Below, piece by piece: positions 8,742 through 16,999 of a stretch of DNA of 64,000 nt. The position numbers and the translations under genes are program-made. How positions within the stretch are numbered: the first letter of the stretch is position 1; every line of letters begins with the position of its first letter. The stretch comes from Paenisporosarcina sp. FSL H8-0542 (GTDB taxonomy: Bacteria; Bacillota; Bacilli; Bacillales_A; Planococcaceae). Under the pieces are notes generated by a model that saw only the letters and a list, made by a program, of their open reading frames with translations, searched no databases and had not been told where the DNA came from. The DNA lies in the NCBI RefSeq assembly GCF_038632915.1, contig NZ_CP152050.1, positions 2,263,001 to 2,327,000 of the forward strand, written 5' to 3'.

Positions 8742-8930
8742 ATGCCAAAAGTATGTGTAATTTCAGGGCGCAAAGCTCGTGCTGGTAACGCTCGTTCTCA
8801 CGCAATGAACTCAACAAAACGTACTTGGGGAGCTAACCTACAAAAAGTTCGTATTCTTGTAGACGGCAAACCAAAACGTGTATGGGTTTCTGCGAGAGCA
8901 TTGAAATCTGGAAAAGTTGAGCGCGTTTAA
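8742..8930 (+). CDS. rpmB: 50S ribosomal protein L28
   Basis: The protein has 62 residues, the usual length. It starts [16 protein letters not shown], contains the basic [14 protein letters not shown] core, and ends [11 protein letters not shown]. Only residual zinc-site cysteines remain (one Cys), as in zinc-independent L28 types. AGGAGGAAAATAGT precedes the start. It is a lone plus-strand gene among minus-strand genes, with its own promoter and terminator, as in B. subtilis. Confidence 0.98.
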   Translation: MPKVCVISGRKARAGNARSHAMNSTKRTWGANLQKVRILVDGKPKRVWVSARALKSGKVERV

Positions 8931-8948
8931 TCTTCGCGCCCATAAGTA

Positions 8949-8983
8949 ATGCCAGACTGACATAAGTCAGTCTGGCATTTTTT
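8949..8983 (+). terminator. intrinsic terminator of rpmB
   Basis: A 12-bp stem (ATGCCAGACTGA / TCAGTCTGGCAT) with a 6-base loop is followed by TTTTTT on the plus strand. The right arm overlaps the last codons of spoVM on the opposite strand. Confidence 0.88.
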
Positions 8984-9083
8984 CGTTCCTCTTCTTCGGT
9001 TTATCCTCGGTATTCATCCAACCTAAACACATTCTTACAAACCCACTTACAAATTTCGGTAATCTAAACGTATAAACACGCAT
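8967..9083 (-). CDS. spoVM: stage V sporulation protein M, with an extended C-terminus
   Basis: This 38-codon gene starts M-R-V-Y-T-F-R-L-P-K-F and continues V-S-G-F-V-R-M-C-L-G, matching the 26-residue SpoVM of B. subtilis (Y-T-I-K-L-P-K-F, G-I-V-R-A-M-L-G) position by position. SpoVM is an amphipathic helix that recognises the convex forespore membrane and anchors the SpoIVA coat basement layer; the conserved proline is present at position 9. AGAAGGAGTG lies 5 bases before the ATG. The position between thiN and rpmB is the same as in B. subtilis. After the conserved helix it has about 14 extra polar residues (E-D-K-P-K-K-R-N-E-K-M-P-D) encoded partly in the rpmB terminator. Confidence 0.9.
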   Translation of the reverse strand: MRVYTFRLPKFVSGFVRMCLGWMNTEDKPKKRNEKMPD

Positions 9084-9097
9084 GCTTTCACTCCTTC

Positions 9098-9754
9098 TTA
9101 TTGATCTGAGCTACGTATTAATAAACATATGCCAGATGTAAAGGAGATAGACCCTTGTTCGTCCAATACTTCATTACTTGTAAACCGGGAAATGCCCATT
9201 TCAATCGTCTCATCGCTGACATTATATTTCATACCTGCTAATGTCACGTGTTCCACGCTTCCTTGAAAGGCAAAAAAAGATACAAATGGAAACTGTTGAT
9301 CCTTCGTTAACTTGGTTACACCAGGAGTCAGCAGCTTCATTTCATTCCATTTGTTGCGTATTGTAAATTGAATGGAGGCATTGTCCGTTTGAAAACGATA
9401 AACACTGTTAAGTACAGCCATAAAGTGATCTAATCGACCACCCGTCACACCTGTCAGTACAATATGATCAGGTTCGAAAGTCAATGACTCGTCGATTGCT
9501 AAATCGGTATCCGTTTCATTCTTTTCTGCAGGTGCAACTTTCACTGACGCTACTTGGTTTTTCAATTTCGAAAATTCTTCCGGTGACAATGAATCAAAAT
9601 CACCTATAGCCACGTCCGGAAGAATTCCACTTTCGATTAAATAAATAGCACCTTTGTCTGCACCGATAAAAATAATTTCATCGTTATTTTTTAGGGTCGC
9701 AAAATCAGCTAATTCATCAGCTGGTCCACCTGCGCAAATTACGGCCGTCTTCAT
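9098..9754 (-). CDS. thiN: thiamine pyrophosphokinase
   Basis: ThiN transfers pyrophosphate from ATP to thiamine, giving thiamine diphosphate. The 218-residue length is normal. It has the N-terminal catalytic fold with G-A-D-K-G-A-I-Y near residue 33 and I-G-D-F-D-S-L near 52. The E-T-D-T-D-L-A-I-D motif and L-T-G-V-T-G-G-R-L-D-H-F follow, all typical of the metal/ATP site. The start overlaps the rpe stop by 4 bases, so it is coupled to rpe in the prpC-prkC-rsgA-rpe-thiN operon. Confidence 0.95.
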   Translation of the reverse strand: MKTAVICAGGPADELADFATLKNNDEIIFIGADKGAIYLIESGILPDVAIGDFDSLSPEEFSKLKNQVASVKVAPAEKNETDTDLAIDESLTFEPDHIVLTGVTGGRLDHFMAVLNSVYRFQTDNASIQFTIRNKWNEMKLLTPGVTKLTKDQQFPFVSFFAFQGSVEHVTLAGMKYNVSDETIEMGISRFTSNEVLDEQGSISFTSGICLLIRSSDQ

Positions 9755-10419
9755 CCGCGGATTGCTCGTTCGCCTGCTTCTTTAATTTCCTGTAATGCAG
9801 CAGTACGATCCGTTTTACTGTAAATTGCTGAACCGGCTACAAAAATGGTCGCGCCTGCCTCTGCACAAGGAATAATGGTCTCAGCATTAATACCACCATC
9901 AATTTCAATTTCAATATTCAATCCTTTTTCTTTAATTATGTCAGAAAGTTGTTGAACTTTCGGAACGACCGAATGAATGAACTTCTGTCCACCGAAACCT
10001 GGATTGACCGTCATGAACAACACCATATCGATGTCGTCAAGAATATGTTGGATGCTTTCAACCGGCGTATGTGGATTTAATACCACACCTGGTTTCACTC
10101 CAAACGAACGGATTAATTGAATGGTACGGTGAAGGTGAGTACACGCTTCAACATGAACCGTAATGTAATCGGCACCAGCTTTTGCAAATGACTCAATATA
10201 CAAATCCGGATTTTCAATCATTAAATGAACGTCTAAAGGAAGATCCGTTACAGGTCTTAAAGCTTCCACCACAATTGGACCCATCGTAATGTTAGGCACG
10301 AAATGTCCGTCCATTACATCGATATGGATTAATTCCGCACCAGCTTTTTCGACTTCTATTACTTCTTCAGCCAATTTCGAAAAATTAGCAGCAAGGATAG
10401 ATGGAGCAATTTTTATCAT
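9751..10419 (-). CDS. rpe: ribulose-phosphate 3-epimerase
   Basis: Rpe interconverts D-ribulose 5-phosphate and D-xylulose 5-phosphate in the pentose phosphate pathway. The 222-residue TIM barrel shows I-A-P-S-I-L-A-A-N-F at the start, the catalytic/metal motif H-I-D-V-M-D-G-H-F-V-P-N near 33, M-T-V-N-P-G-F-G-G-Q near 137 and E-I-D-G-G-I-N near 173. It is one base from the rsgA stop, overlaps thiN, and is clearly operonic. Confidence 0.97.
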   Translation of the reverse strand: MIKIAPSILAANFSKLAEEVIEVEKAGAELIHIDVMDGHFVPNITMGPIVVEALRPVTDLPLDVHLMIENPDLYIESFAKAGADYITVHVEACTHLHRTIQLIRSFGVKPGVVLNPHTPVESIQHILDDIDMVLFMTVNPGFGGQKFIHSVVPKVQQLSDIIKEKGLNIEIEIDGGINAETIIPCAEAGATIFVAGSAIYSKTDRTAALQEIKEAGERAIRG

Positions 10420-10420
10420 A

Positions 10421-11302
10421 TTAATACCTCGGCTTTCGATCGTTTATTTCATCTAAAAACTTCATGTAATGTTTGTATCGATAATCTTTGATTTCTCCGG
10501 TTTCCAGTGCAGCAAGAACTGCACATTTCGGTTCACTTATGTGTAGGCACCCTCTGAATTTACATCGTTCTGACGCCTCGCGGAATTCAGGAAAACAATC
10601 GGATAACTGCTCTTTTTCAATCTCATCGAAATCAAAGGAACTGAATCCCGGAGTATCCGCTAGTAACCCCTCACATACTTCTAAAAGTTCTACATGGCGA
10701 GTCGTATGTTTCCCCCGTCCAAGGGCTTCCGAAATAATACCTGTCTTTAAATTCAACGATGGCAGCACTGTATTTAACAGTGTAGATTTTCCTACACCGG
10801 ATTGTCCTGCCAAAACGCTGATTTTTCCTTTCAGGATCGGAGCGATATTGGACACCAGATCATCATCATCCTTATAGGTTTCAAGCATTTCATATCCAAT
10901 CGCACGATAATCATCCAAATAAGGCTGGATTTTACTCATCTCTTCTTCAGAAAGTAAATCTGTTTTTGTCAGACAAATAATTGGCTCTACATTAAATGAC
11001 TCCACGACAACAAGAAAGCGATCCAGCAATAATGGATTGAAATCGGGTTCAGTCAGGGAAAACACCAGTAAGGCTTGGTCAATATTGGCAATAGGTGGGC
11101 GTACGAGTGCATTTTTACGTTCATGCACCACTGTTATCGTGCCGTCTGAACCGCTTTCCACTTCATAATCGACAAAGTCCCCAACTAGCGGGTTGACACC
11201 ACGATTTCTGAATACACCGCGTCCACGGCATTGTATAAATTGTTCTCCGTCCTGAACATAGTAAAATCCACTAAGTGCTTTTCGTATTTGTCCTGTTGGC
11301 AT
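10421..11302 (-). CDS. rsgA: ribosome small subunit-dependent GTPase RsgA (YloQ)
   Basis: RsgA is a circularly permuted GTPase acting late in 30S maturation. The order is an N-terminal OB fold, then G4 (T-K-T-D, residues 112-115) ahead of G1 (G-Q-S-G-V-G-K-S, 166-173) and G3 (D-T-P-G-F-S-S). A C-terminal zinc knuckle follows (C-K-F-R-G-C-L-H-I-S-E-P-K-C). The 293-residue length is standard. It lies 11 bases after prkC. In B. subtilis this protein is a PrkC substrate, in keeping with the linkage. Confidence 0.97.
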   Translation of the reverse strand: MPTGQIRKALSGFYYVQDGEQFIQCRGRGVFRNRGVNPLVGDFVDYEVESGSDGTITVVHERKNALVRPPIANIDQALLVFSLTEPDFNPLLLDRFLVVVESFNVEPIICLTKTDLLSEEEMSKIQPYLDDYRAIGYEMLETYKDDDDLVSNIAPILKGKISVLAGQSGVGKSTLLNTVLPSLNLKTGIISEALGRGKHTTRHVELLEVCEGLLADTPGFSSFDFDEIEKEQLSDCFPEFREASERCKFRGCLHISEPKCAVLAALETGEIKDYRYKHYMKFLDEINDRKPRY

Positions 11303-11313
11303 TGTATACCTCC

Positions 11314-13266
11314 CTATTCGAAGCTGTCATACTCGATTATTTCATCTACGATGACTTTCGAGTCGACCATTATTCGATATGCTCCTTTTTGTCCTTCTTC
11401 AATTTTCAATTGAATTTGTTGCTTTTTGTTTTCAGTGAGTACATATTCCTCTACTGGTTCTGTCAGTGAGTGTGTTTGATCTTGCAGATAAATTCGTACG
11501 ATCTGCTCAGTGCCCGGATCATCTGGTTCATATGGGATTTCTACTGTTGTCACAAACGTTTTAATTTGTTTGGCGGCAGGACCTTTTGATAAAACGATTT
11601 CAATCGAACTGCCTAGTTCAAGTTTTGTGCCCGCAACTGGATTTTGTGAAATGACAAATCCTTCCGGTACATCTTCAGAATACTCTTCTTTAATGATGCG
11701 AATATCAAACCCGGATGATCGAGCATAGTCATTCAACGTTTTCTCGTTGTATTGTCTTCTCAAATCAATCACACTTTGCAACTCCGGTCCTTTACTCACA
11801 GTGAAAACAAGATCGGTCTCATCCGGAATGACTTCGGAGAACTCAGATGGACTTTGAGAGATAATGCGCCCCTCAGGCTCATCCGAGAATACTTCGTCTG
11901 CTTTGATGGACTTGAATTTTTGCGAAGCCAGTAATTCTTTCACTACGTTGTATTCACGTCCGGCATAGTCTGCAAGCGTCACTGACTCTTTCCCACTTGA
12001 AATAATGAATTCAATTTCAGTTGCTTCTTCCCGGATTTTTCCTGCTTGTGGGATTGTCCGAATAACTTGGCCTTCCTCAACTTCTTCCGACGATTCCTGT
12101 TTTTCATTTCCTGCAATGAATCCAACTTCTTCCACCTTATCGATTGCTTCACTTAATGGCAAATTCGCTACGTCCGGAACTTCGATTTTTTTGGGACCAA
12201 ATATCCCTGGAAATGCCACAACAATCACTAAACCTGCAAGCAATAAAAATGCAAGAATGCCCACTATCCATGGCCATTTTTTCTTCTTCTTTTTTTCTTC
12301 CACAACGGGAGGTACTACCACCGGTTCTTTTTTAAGATGTTTTGTCTTTGCTAATGAATCGTAACTAGCATCTTTGATGACCGGCATTGTTTTTGTAGCC
12401 CCATCATCATCTAAAGGAATCTCAAAAGCTTTCTCATTTGCGCGCTCTTCCGATAAAACATTTTGCAAATCTCGCTGCATTTCTTCTACATTCTGATAAC
12501 GGTTACGTGGATCTTTCGCCGTCGCTTTCATGACAACATTTTCAAGGCTTTGTGGAATGCTTGGTACTGCTGCCCGAACCGATGGTGTATCGGTTTGTAA
12601 ATGTTTCAACGCAATGGATACCGCTGACTCTCCTGAAAAAGGAAGCTTGCCGATAAGTAATTCATACAACACAATTCCAAGCGCATAAATATCCGATTTT
12701 TTTGTTGCTGTACCACCACGAGCTTGTTCAGGTGATAAATAATGGACAGTGCCTAACACGGAATTGGTCTGGGTAAATGAAGTTGCACTCAAAGCCATCG
12801 CAATTCCAAAGTCCGTGATTTTAACATGATGGGTACCATCCATCAAAATATTTTGGGGCTTGATATCACGATGAATGATTTGATTTTGATGAGCATGTGC
12901 AATCGCAGACGTTAATTGCTTCATGATAGTTACAGCTTCATTCGGTGACAGAGGTGCTGCATCAGTAATATATTGTTTCAAGGTCTTCCCTTCAACAAAT
13001 TCCATGACCAAATAGTGAATGTCCCCATCTTCACCTACATCGAAAATATTGACGATGTTCGGATGAGTCAAACTGGTAGCTGAAAGTGCTTCACGCTGGA
13101 ATCTACGATGTAAATCATCTTCATTAGAGAAGTCGTATCGTAAGACTTTTATTGCGACATCCCGATCGAGAATCATGTCGTGTGCGAGGTAAACATTGGA
13201 CATGCCCCCTCCACCGATCATTTCGAGAACTTTATATCGACCGCTGATTCTTTTGCCTAAGAGCAC
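11314..13266 (-). CDS. prkC: membrane Ser/Thr protein kinase with PASTA repeats
   Basis: PrkC senses muropeptides/lipid II through external PASTA domains and drives germination and wall-stress responses. The cytoplasmic kinase (about 11-270) has a G-G-G-G-M-S-N-V glycine loop, catalytic lysine in V-A-I-K-V-L, H-R-D-I-K-P-Q-N-I-L and D-F-G-I-A. A juxtamembrane linker, one transmembrane helix near 335-355 preceded by a run of lysines, and three PASTA-type repeats (from about 362) follow, plus a short C-terminal domain. Total 650 residues. GTG start with GGAGGTG upstream; the prpC stop is adjacent. Confidence 0.97.
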   Translation of the reverse strand: MLLGKRISGRYKVLEMIGGGGMSNVYLAHDMILDRDVAIKVLRYDFSNEDDLHRRFQREALSATSLTHPNIVNIFDVGEDGDIHYLVMEFVEGKTLKQYITDAAPLSPNEAVTIMKQLTSAIAHAHQNQIIHRDIKPQNILMDGTHHVKITDFGIAMALSATSFTQTNSVLGTVHYLSPEQARGGTATKKSDIYALGIVLYELLIGKLPFSGESAVSIALKHLQTDTPSVRAAVPSIPQSLENVVMKATAKDPRNRYQNVEEMQRDLQNVLSEERANEKAFEIPLDDDGATKTMPVIKDASYDSLAKTKHLKKEPVVVPPVVEEKKKKKKWPWIVGILAFLLLAGLVIVVAFPGIFGPKKIEVPDVANLPLSEAIDKVEEVGFIAGNEKQESSEEVEEGQVIRTIPQAGKIREEATEIEFIISSGKESVTLADYAGREYNVVKELLASQKFKSIKADEVFSDEPEGRIISQSPSEFSEVIPDETDLVFTVSKGPELQSVIDLRRQYNEKTLNDYARSSGFDIRIIKEEYSEDVPEGFVISQNPVAGTKLELGSSIEIVLSKGPAAKQIKTFVTTVEIPYEPDDPGTEQIVRIYLQDQTHSLTEPVEEYVLTENKKQQIQLKIEEGQKGAYRIMVDSKVIVDEIIEYDSFE

Positions 13267-13268
13267 GA

Positions 13269-14018
13269 CTACACCTCCTCTTTCGTATTTGTGATTAAAA
13301 CGAGAGAGATGTTATCTTCTCCACCTTTTTCATTGGCAAGATTCACTAAACGGGATCCTTTTTCACCAACTGAAAGATTGGTCTTTAAAATATTCGTCAT
13401 GTCATCCATTGATAATTTGTTACTTAATCCATCAGAACATAATAATAAGTAAGAATATGTAGGAATCTGAATTGAAATAAAGTCCGGCTCGATGCTTTTT
13501 TGCGTTCCTAATGATTTCGTAATCAAATTTTTCTTCGGATGACTTTCTGCTTCTTCTTCGCTGATTTCTCCACTTTCCACTAAGACATTAACAAAAGAAT
13601 GGTCTCTTGTTAATTGCTTCATTTTCCCCTCATGCCATTCATAGGCCCGACTATCTCCGATATGACAAAGAATTTTTTCGGCATCTGTTAATATAACTGC
13701 CAGGAAAGTAGTACCCATCCCTTGGCAATCCTCGTGTCTTAGGGAATAATCAAAAATGCTACTATTGATTTTCTTTACGGCCTGTAAAAACCACTCTTTG
13801 ATGGATTCCTCAGTAGAAAATTGATTCAAGGCAGCGCTTTCAAAACTTTCTCCGATTTTTGTGATAGCCATCTCACTTGCGATATCACCAGCATTGTGTC
13901 CGCCCATGCCATCAGCAATGACGCCTAAACGGACAAAATCCGATCGCACGAAAACTGCCGCGCGATCTTCATTCACCGATCTTTTTTTACCAATATCACT
14001 TAATACCGTGTATTTCAT
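13269..14018 (-). CDS. prpC: PP2C-type serine/threonine phosphatase, partner of PrkC
   Basis: This is the metal-dependent PP2C phosphatase that reverses PrkC phosphorylation. Motifs: S-V-N-E-D-R near residue 14, G-V-I-A-D-G-M-G-G-H-N-A-G near 32, the L-L-C-S-D-G-L-S-N metal motif near 189 and G-G-E-D-N-I-S near the C-terminus. I use the ATG at 14018; its A is shared with the stop codon of the rlmN remnant, preserving the ancestral coupling. A TTG one codon earlier is also in frame. Confidence 0.96.
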   Translation of the reverse strand: MKYTVLSDIGKKRSVNEDRAAVFVRSDFVRLGVIADGMGGHNAGDIASEMAITKIGESFESAALNQFSTEESIKEWFLQAVKKINSSIFDYSLRHEDCQGMGTTFLAVILTDAEKILCHIGDSRAYEWHEGKMKQLTRDHSFVNVLVESGEISEEEAESHPKKNLITKSLGTQKSIEPDFISIQIPTYSYLLLCSDGLSNKLSMDDMTNILKTNLSVGEKGSRLVNLANEKGGEDNISLVLITNTKEEV

Positions 14019-14161
14019 CAATGGTCACTCCGTTTCTTGTTGATGCTTCTCGCAAGAAGTAGTCTGCAAGCTGCATCAATATCAGAGCCGTGTTCACGAC
14101 GGTTTGTAACTGAAAGCCGTTGGTGCATACGATTCATACTATAAAAATATGTTGGTATGCA
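14018..14161 (-). pseudogene. rlmN: 3' remnant of rlmN (23S rRNA/tRNA A2503/A37 methyltransferase)
   Basis: In B. subtilis rlmN lies between rsmB and prpC; here only about 150 bases separate them. The minus-strand frame ending at 14018 reads V-T-x-R-R-E-x-G-x-D-I-D-A-A-C-x-x-L-x-A-R over 14048-14110. This matches the C-terminal signature of RlmN (R-R-E-x-G-x-D-I-D-A-A-C-G-Q-L). The upstream part is not recognisable and is closed by an in-frame TGA at 14162-14164. The radical-SAM CxxxCxxC region and all other catalytic parts are absent, so no enzyme can be made. The tail still provides AACGGAGTGACC and the stop-start overlap for prpC, which may explain why it was kept. Confidence 0.82.
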
Positions 14162-14174
14162 TCACTTTACTTCT

Positions 14175-15548
14175 TTATTTCACTTCTTTTGAAGATAACT
14201 CTTTTTTCCGAAAAGCGGCAACAAAGAAACCATCGCTATTGAAATCCTGAGGGAAAATATGAATCATACCATTGCTTGTCAGGTGATGATAGGCTTCTGG
14301 TAATACATTCAGTTCATCCAGCATCATGTCTGTATGGTTTGCAAGAAATTCTTGAACAGTTCCATTATTTTCAACCTCATCAATGGTACATGTACTGTAG
14401 ACGATCAGTCCGTTTGGTTTGATTAACTTGTACGCTTCATCAAGTAATCGAATCTGGATATTATGCAATGAAGCAAAATCTTCCTGCTTCTTTGTATACT
14501 TAATATCGGGTTTTCGACGGATGACACCCAAGCCACTGCACGGAGCATCGACAAGTATTCGGTCAAACGATTGTTCTTCATATTCATTTGTCAGTTCACG
14601 GCTGTCCCATGTACGGGTTTCAACGTTTTCAAAACCTAGTCTTGTAGCTTGATCGGCTATAAGTTTTACTTTATGTGGATGCAAATCCACAGATACCAGA
14701 GATCCTTGACCGTTCAACTTTTCAGCGATATGCATTGATTTTCCACCAGGAGCCGCACACATATCCAAAACTCTTTGCCCTGGTTCAATCTGAAGTGCAT
14801 AAGTAGGGATCATGGAACTTTCATCTTGAATTGAAACAGCACCATATTGATAAGCTTTCGTTTTGGCAACTTGCCCTTTTTCAATGTGCAAGCATTCAGG
14901 TATCACTTCGCTTTGGTGTGCTACAATTCCTTCGTCAAGCAACATATCAATTGCCTCATCCACTGAAATGCGTGTGGTGTTGACGCGAACGGTAAGTGCA
15001 GGAGGAATATTGTTTTCAAAAGCCATTGTCTCAGCTTGTTCGAAACCAAATTGTTTCACCCATCGTTCAATGAGCCATAATGGATGACTTGCTTCAATTG
15101 ATAGTCGTTCAATTGGATCCGCAATATCCTCAGTCGAGCGAACTCCTTGTCGTAGAATGCCTCTTAAAATGCCATTAACCAATCCAGCTGTCCCTTTGTG
15201 ACTGCGTTTCTTGGCAATTTCAACAGCTTCATTGACAGCAGCATGATTCGGAATTCGGTCCAAATAATGAATTTGATAAAGTGAAAGTCTTAATAACTGG
15301 CGAACCCAATCATCCAGCTTTCCTTTGATGAACGGTTGTAGATAGTAATCAAGCGTCATCTTGTGTTGCAGCGTACCATAAGTAATTTCCGTTAATAACC
15401 CACGGTCTTTTGGTTCAATATCATATTTTTCTATGGTCTGATGAAGTAACAAATTACTGTACGCTTGATTTTTTTCAATTGCCATCAAGATTGATAATGC
15501 GGCATCGCGTACATTTCCGTTCCACATTCTATAACTTTTTGAGCTCAT
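14175..15548 (-). CDS. rsmB: 16S rRNA (cytosine-967-C5)-methyltransferase
   Basis: The 457-residue protein has an N-terminal NusB-like RNA-binding domain (about 10-135) and a SAM-dependent RsmB/NOP2 domain. Motifs include D-M-C-A-A-P-G-G-K-S-M-H near 263 and the catalytic cysteine pair in D-A-P-C-S-G-L-G and Y-S-T-C-T-I. The ATG overlaps the fmt stop (ATGA). The gene ends at TAA 14175, followed by the rlmN remnant. Confidence 0.97.
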   Translation of the reverse strand: MSSKSYRMWNGNVRDAALSILMAIEKNQAYSNLLLHQTIEKYDIEPKDRGLLTEITYGTLQHKMTLDYYLQPFIKGKLDDWVRQLLRLSLYQIHYLDRIPNHAAVNEAVEIAKKRSHKGTAGLVNGILRGILRQGVRSTEDIADPIERLSIEASHPLWLIERWVKQFGFEQAETMAFENNIPPALTVRVNTTRISVDEAIDMLLDEGIVAHQSEVIPECLHIEKGQVAKTKAYQYGAVSIQDESSMIPTYALQIEPGQRVLDMCAAPGGKSMHIAEKLNGQGSLVSVDLHPHKVKLIADQATRLGFENVETRTWDSRELTNEYEEQSFDRILVDAPCSGLGVIRRKPDIKYTKKQEDFASLHNIQIRLLDEAYKLIKPNGLIVYSTCTIDEVENNGTVQEFLANHTDMMLDELNVLPEAYHHLTSNGMIHIFPQDFNSDGFFVAAFRKKELSSKEVK

Positions 15549-16486
15549 TCAAACTGATCCCCAATCTGTAATTTAGAACCAGTGCCTCGTAGAAATTCTT
15601 CTGCAGACATTTTTTTCTTTCCTGCTGGTTGTAATTCGGTAATTTCAAAAGCTAGTTTATCGCCTGTTTGCACAATCACTCGATCAACTTTCAATTCAAC
15701 GACTGTACCTACAGGTTGCGAGTAAGTTTGTTGACTCGGTTGACCCCACCATATTTTCACGTTTTCCTGTTTCAACGTGGTATAGGCAACTGGCCAAGGA
15801 TTAAGACCACGTACCAAATTATAAATGTCCTGTGCCGACTGTTTCCAATCAATTCGTTCTTGTTCTCTTGAAATATTGCGGGCAAATGTCACAAGGCTTT
15901 CATCCTGAACCAATCTTGCATTTGAGCCATTAATAATGGTCGGTAATGTTTCTTTTAACAAGTCACGTCCAACGACACTCAATTTTTCAAAAAGAACTCC
16001 TGTTGTATCGGATTGTTCAATCGGTATCGATTTTTGTGAAATAATATCACCAGCGTCCAATTTTTGCGCCATATACATGATGGTCACACCTGTTTCTGTC
16101 TGACCATCAATCACAGCTTGATGTATCGGAGCACCCCCACGATATGCAGGAAGCAAAGAAGCATGTACATTCAGACAGCCATATTTAGGTGCTTCCAGAA
16201 TTTCTTTAGGAAGTAACTGACCAAACGCAGCCGTTACCACAATATCCGGTTGTAAAGAAAGAATTTCATCTAGTTGTGGTGAACCTTTTAGTTTTTCAGG
16301 CTGAATGACAGGTAATCCAAGACGTAACGCTTCTTTTTTAACAGGAGTTGGTGTCAATACTTTTTTACGCCCTACAGGACGGTCTGGCTGAGTTACAACA
16401 GCTAAAATGGAATAGCCTTCTTCATGTAGCATGGTTAGAATCGGTACTGAGAACTCTGGAGTCCCCATAAATACTAAAGAGGTCAA
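15545..16486 (-). CDS. fmt: methionyl-tRNA formyltransferase
   Basis: Fmt formylates initiator Met-tRNA using 10-formyl-THF. The 313-residue protein has V-F-M-G-T-P-E-F-S-V at the start, the catalytic region N-V-H-A-S-L-L-P-A-Y-R-G-G-A-P-I (about 107-122) and the C-terminal OB domain with R-G-L-N-P-W-P-V-A. It overlaps def upstream and rsmB downstream by 4 bases each. Confidence 0.97.
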   Translation of the reverse strand: MTSLVFMGTPEFSVPILTMLHEEGYSILAVVTQPDRPVGRKKVLTPTPVKKEALRLGLPVIQPEKLKGSPQLDEILSLQPDIVVTAAFGQLLPKEILEAPKYGCLNVHASLLPAYRGGAPIHQAVIDGQTETGVTIMYMAQKLDAGDIISQKSIPIEQSDTTGVLFEKLSVVGRDLLKETLPTIINGSNARLVQDESLVTFARNISREQERIDWKQSAQDIYNLVRGLNPWPVAYTTLKQENVKIWWGQPSQQTYSQPVGTVVELKVDRVIVQTGDKLAFEITELQPAGKKKMSAEEFLRGTGSKLQIGDQFE

Positions 16487-16974
16487 ATCAATTCCTCCTC
16501 CTCAGTTTCAAGCTCAGATGGATCGACGACGCGAATTATTTTCGAATCAAACAATACGCCATCCAAATGATCGATTTCATGTAGAATGGCTCTTGCTTCA
16601 TAATCTTCAGCCTCGAGTTCATACCACGTGCCGTCTCTTTCCTGTGCTTTTATCTGTACGAAATATGGACGTTCAACTTCGCCATAAAGTTCTGGGAAAC
16701 TGAGGCAACCTTCCACTTCTATGGCTTCCCCTTCCGTATCAACTACCAAAGGATTGATCATCTCAATGATGTCTTCCCCTTCTCCTAAGTCTACAATTGC
16801 AACGCGAAGCAACTCTCCCACTTGTGGGGCTGCTATTCCTATGCCATCTGACTCAAGCATGGTCTCATACATATCATCAAGTAACGTTGCAAGTTTCTGA
16901 TCGAACTCTGTCACTTCTTTTGTTGGAGTTGTTAATATTTCATTTGGATGTAATACGATTTTTCGAATCGTCAA
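16483..16974 (-). CDS. def: peptide deformylase
   Basis: Def removes the N-formyl group from nascent proteins, the step complementary to Fmt. All three motifs are present in 163 residues: G-I-G-I-A-A-P-Q-V-G (about 44-53), E-G-C-L-S (cysteine metal ligand) and H-E-I-D-H-L (two histidine ligands and the catalytic glutamate). It has the compact spacing of type 1 enzymes. It overlaps fmt and lies about 25 bases after priA. Confidence 0.96.
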   Translation of the reverse strand: MTIRKIVLHPNEILTTPTKEVTEFDQKLATLLDDMYETMLESDGIGIAAPQVGELLRVAIVDLGEGEDIIEMINPLVVDTEGEAIEVEGCLSFPELYGEVERPYFVQIKAQERDGTWYELEAEDYEARAILHEIDHLDGVLFDSKIIRVVDPSELETEEEELI

Positions 16975-16999
16975 AGATTATTCCTCATTTCATTTCCGC

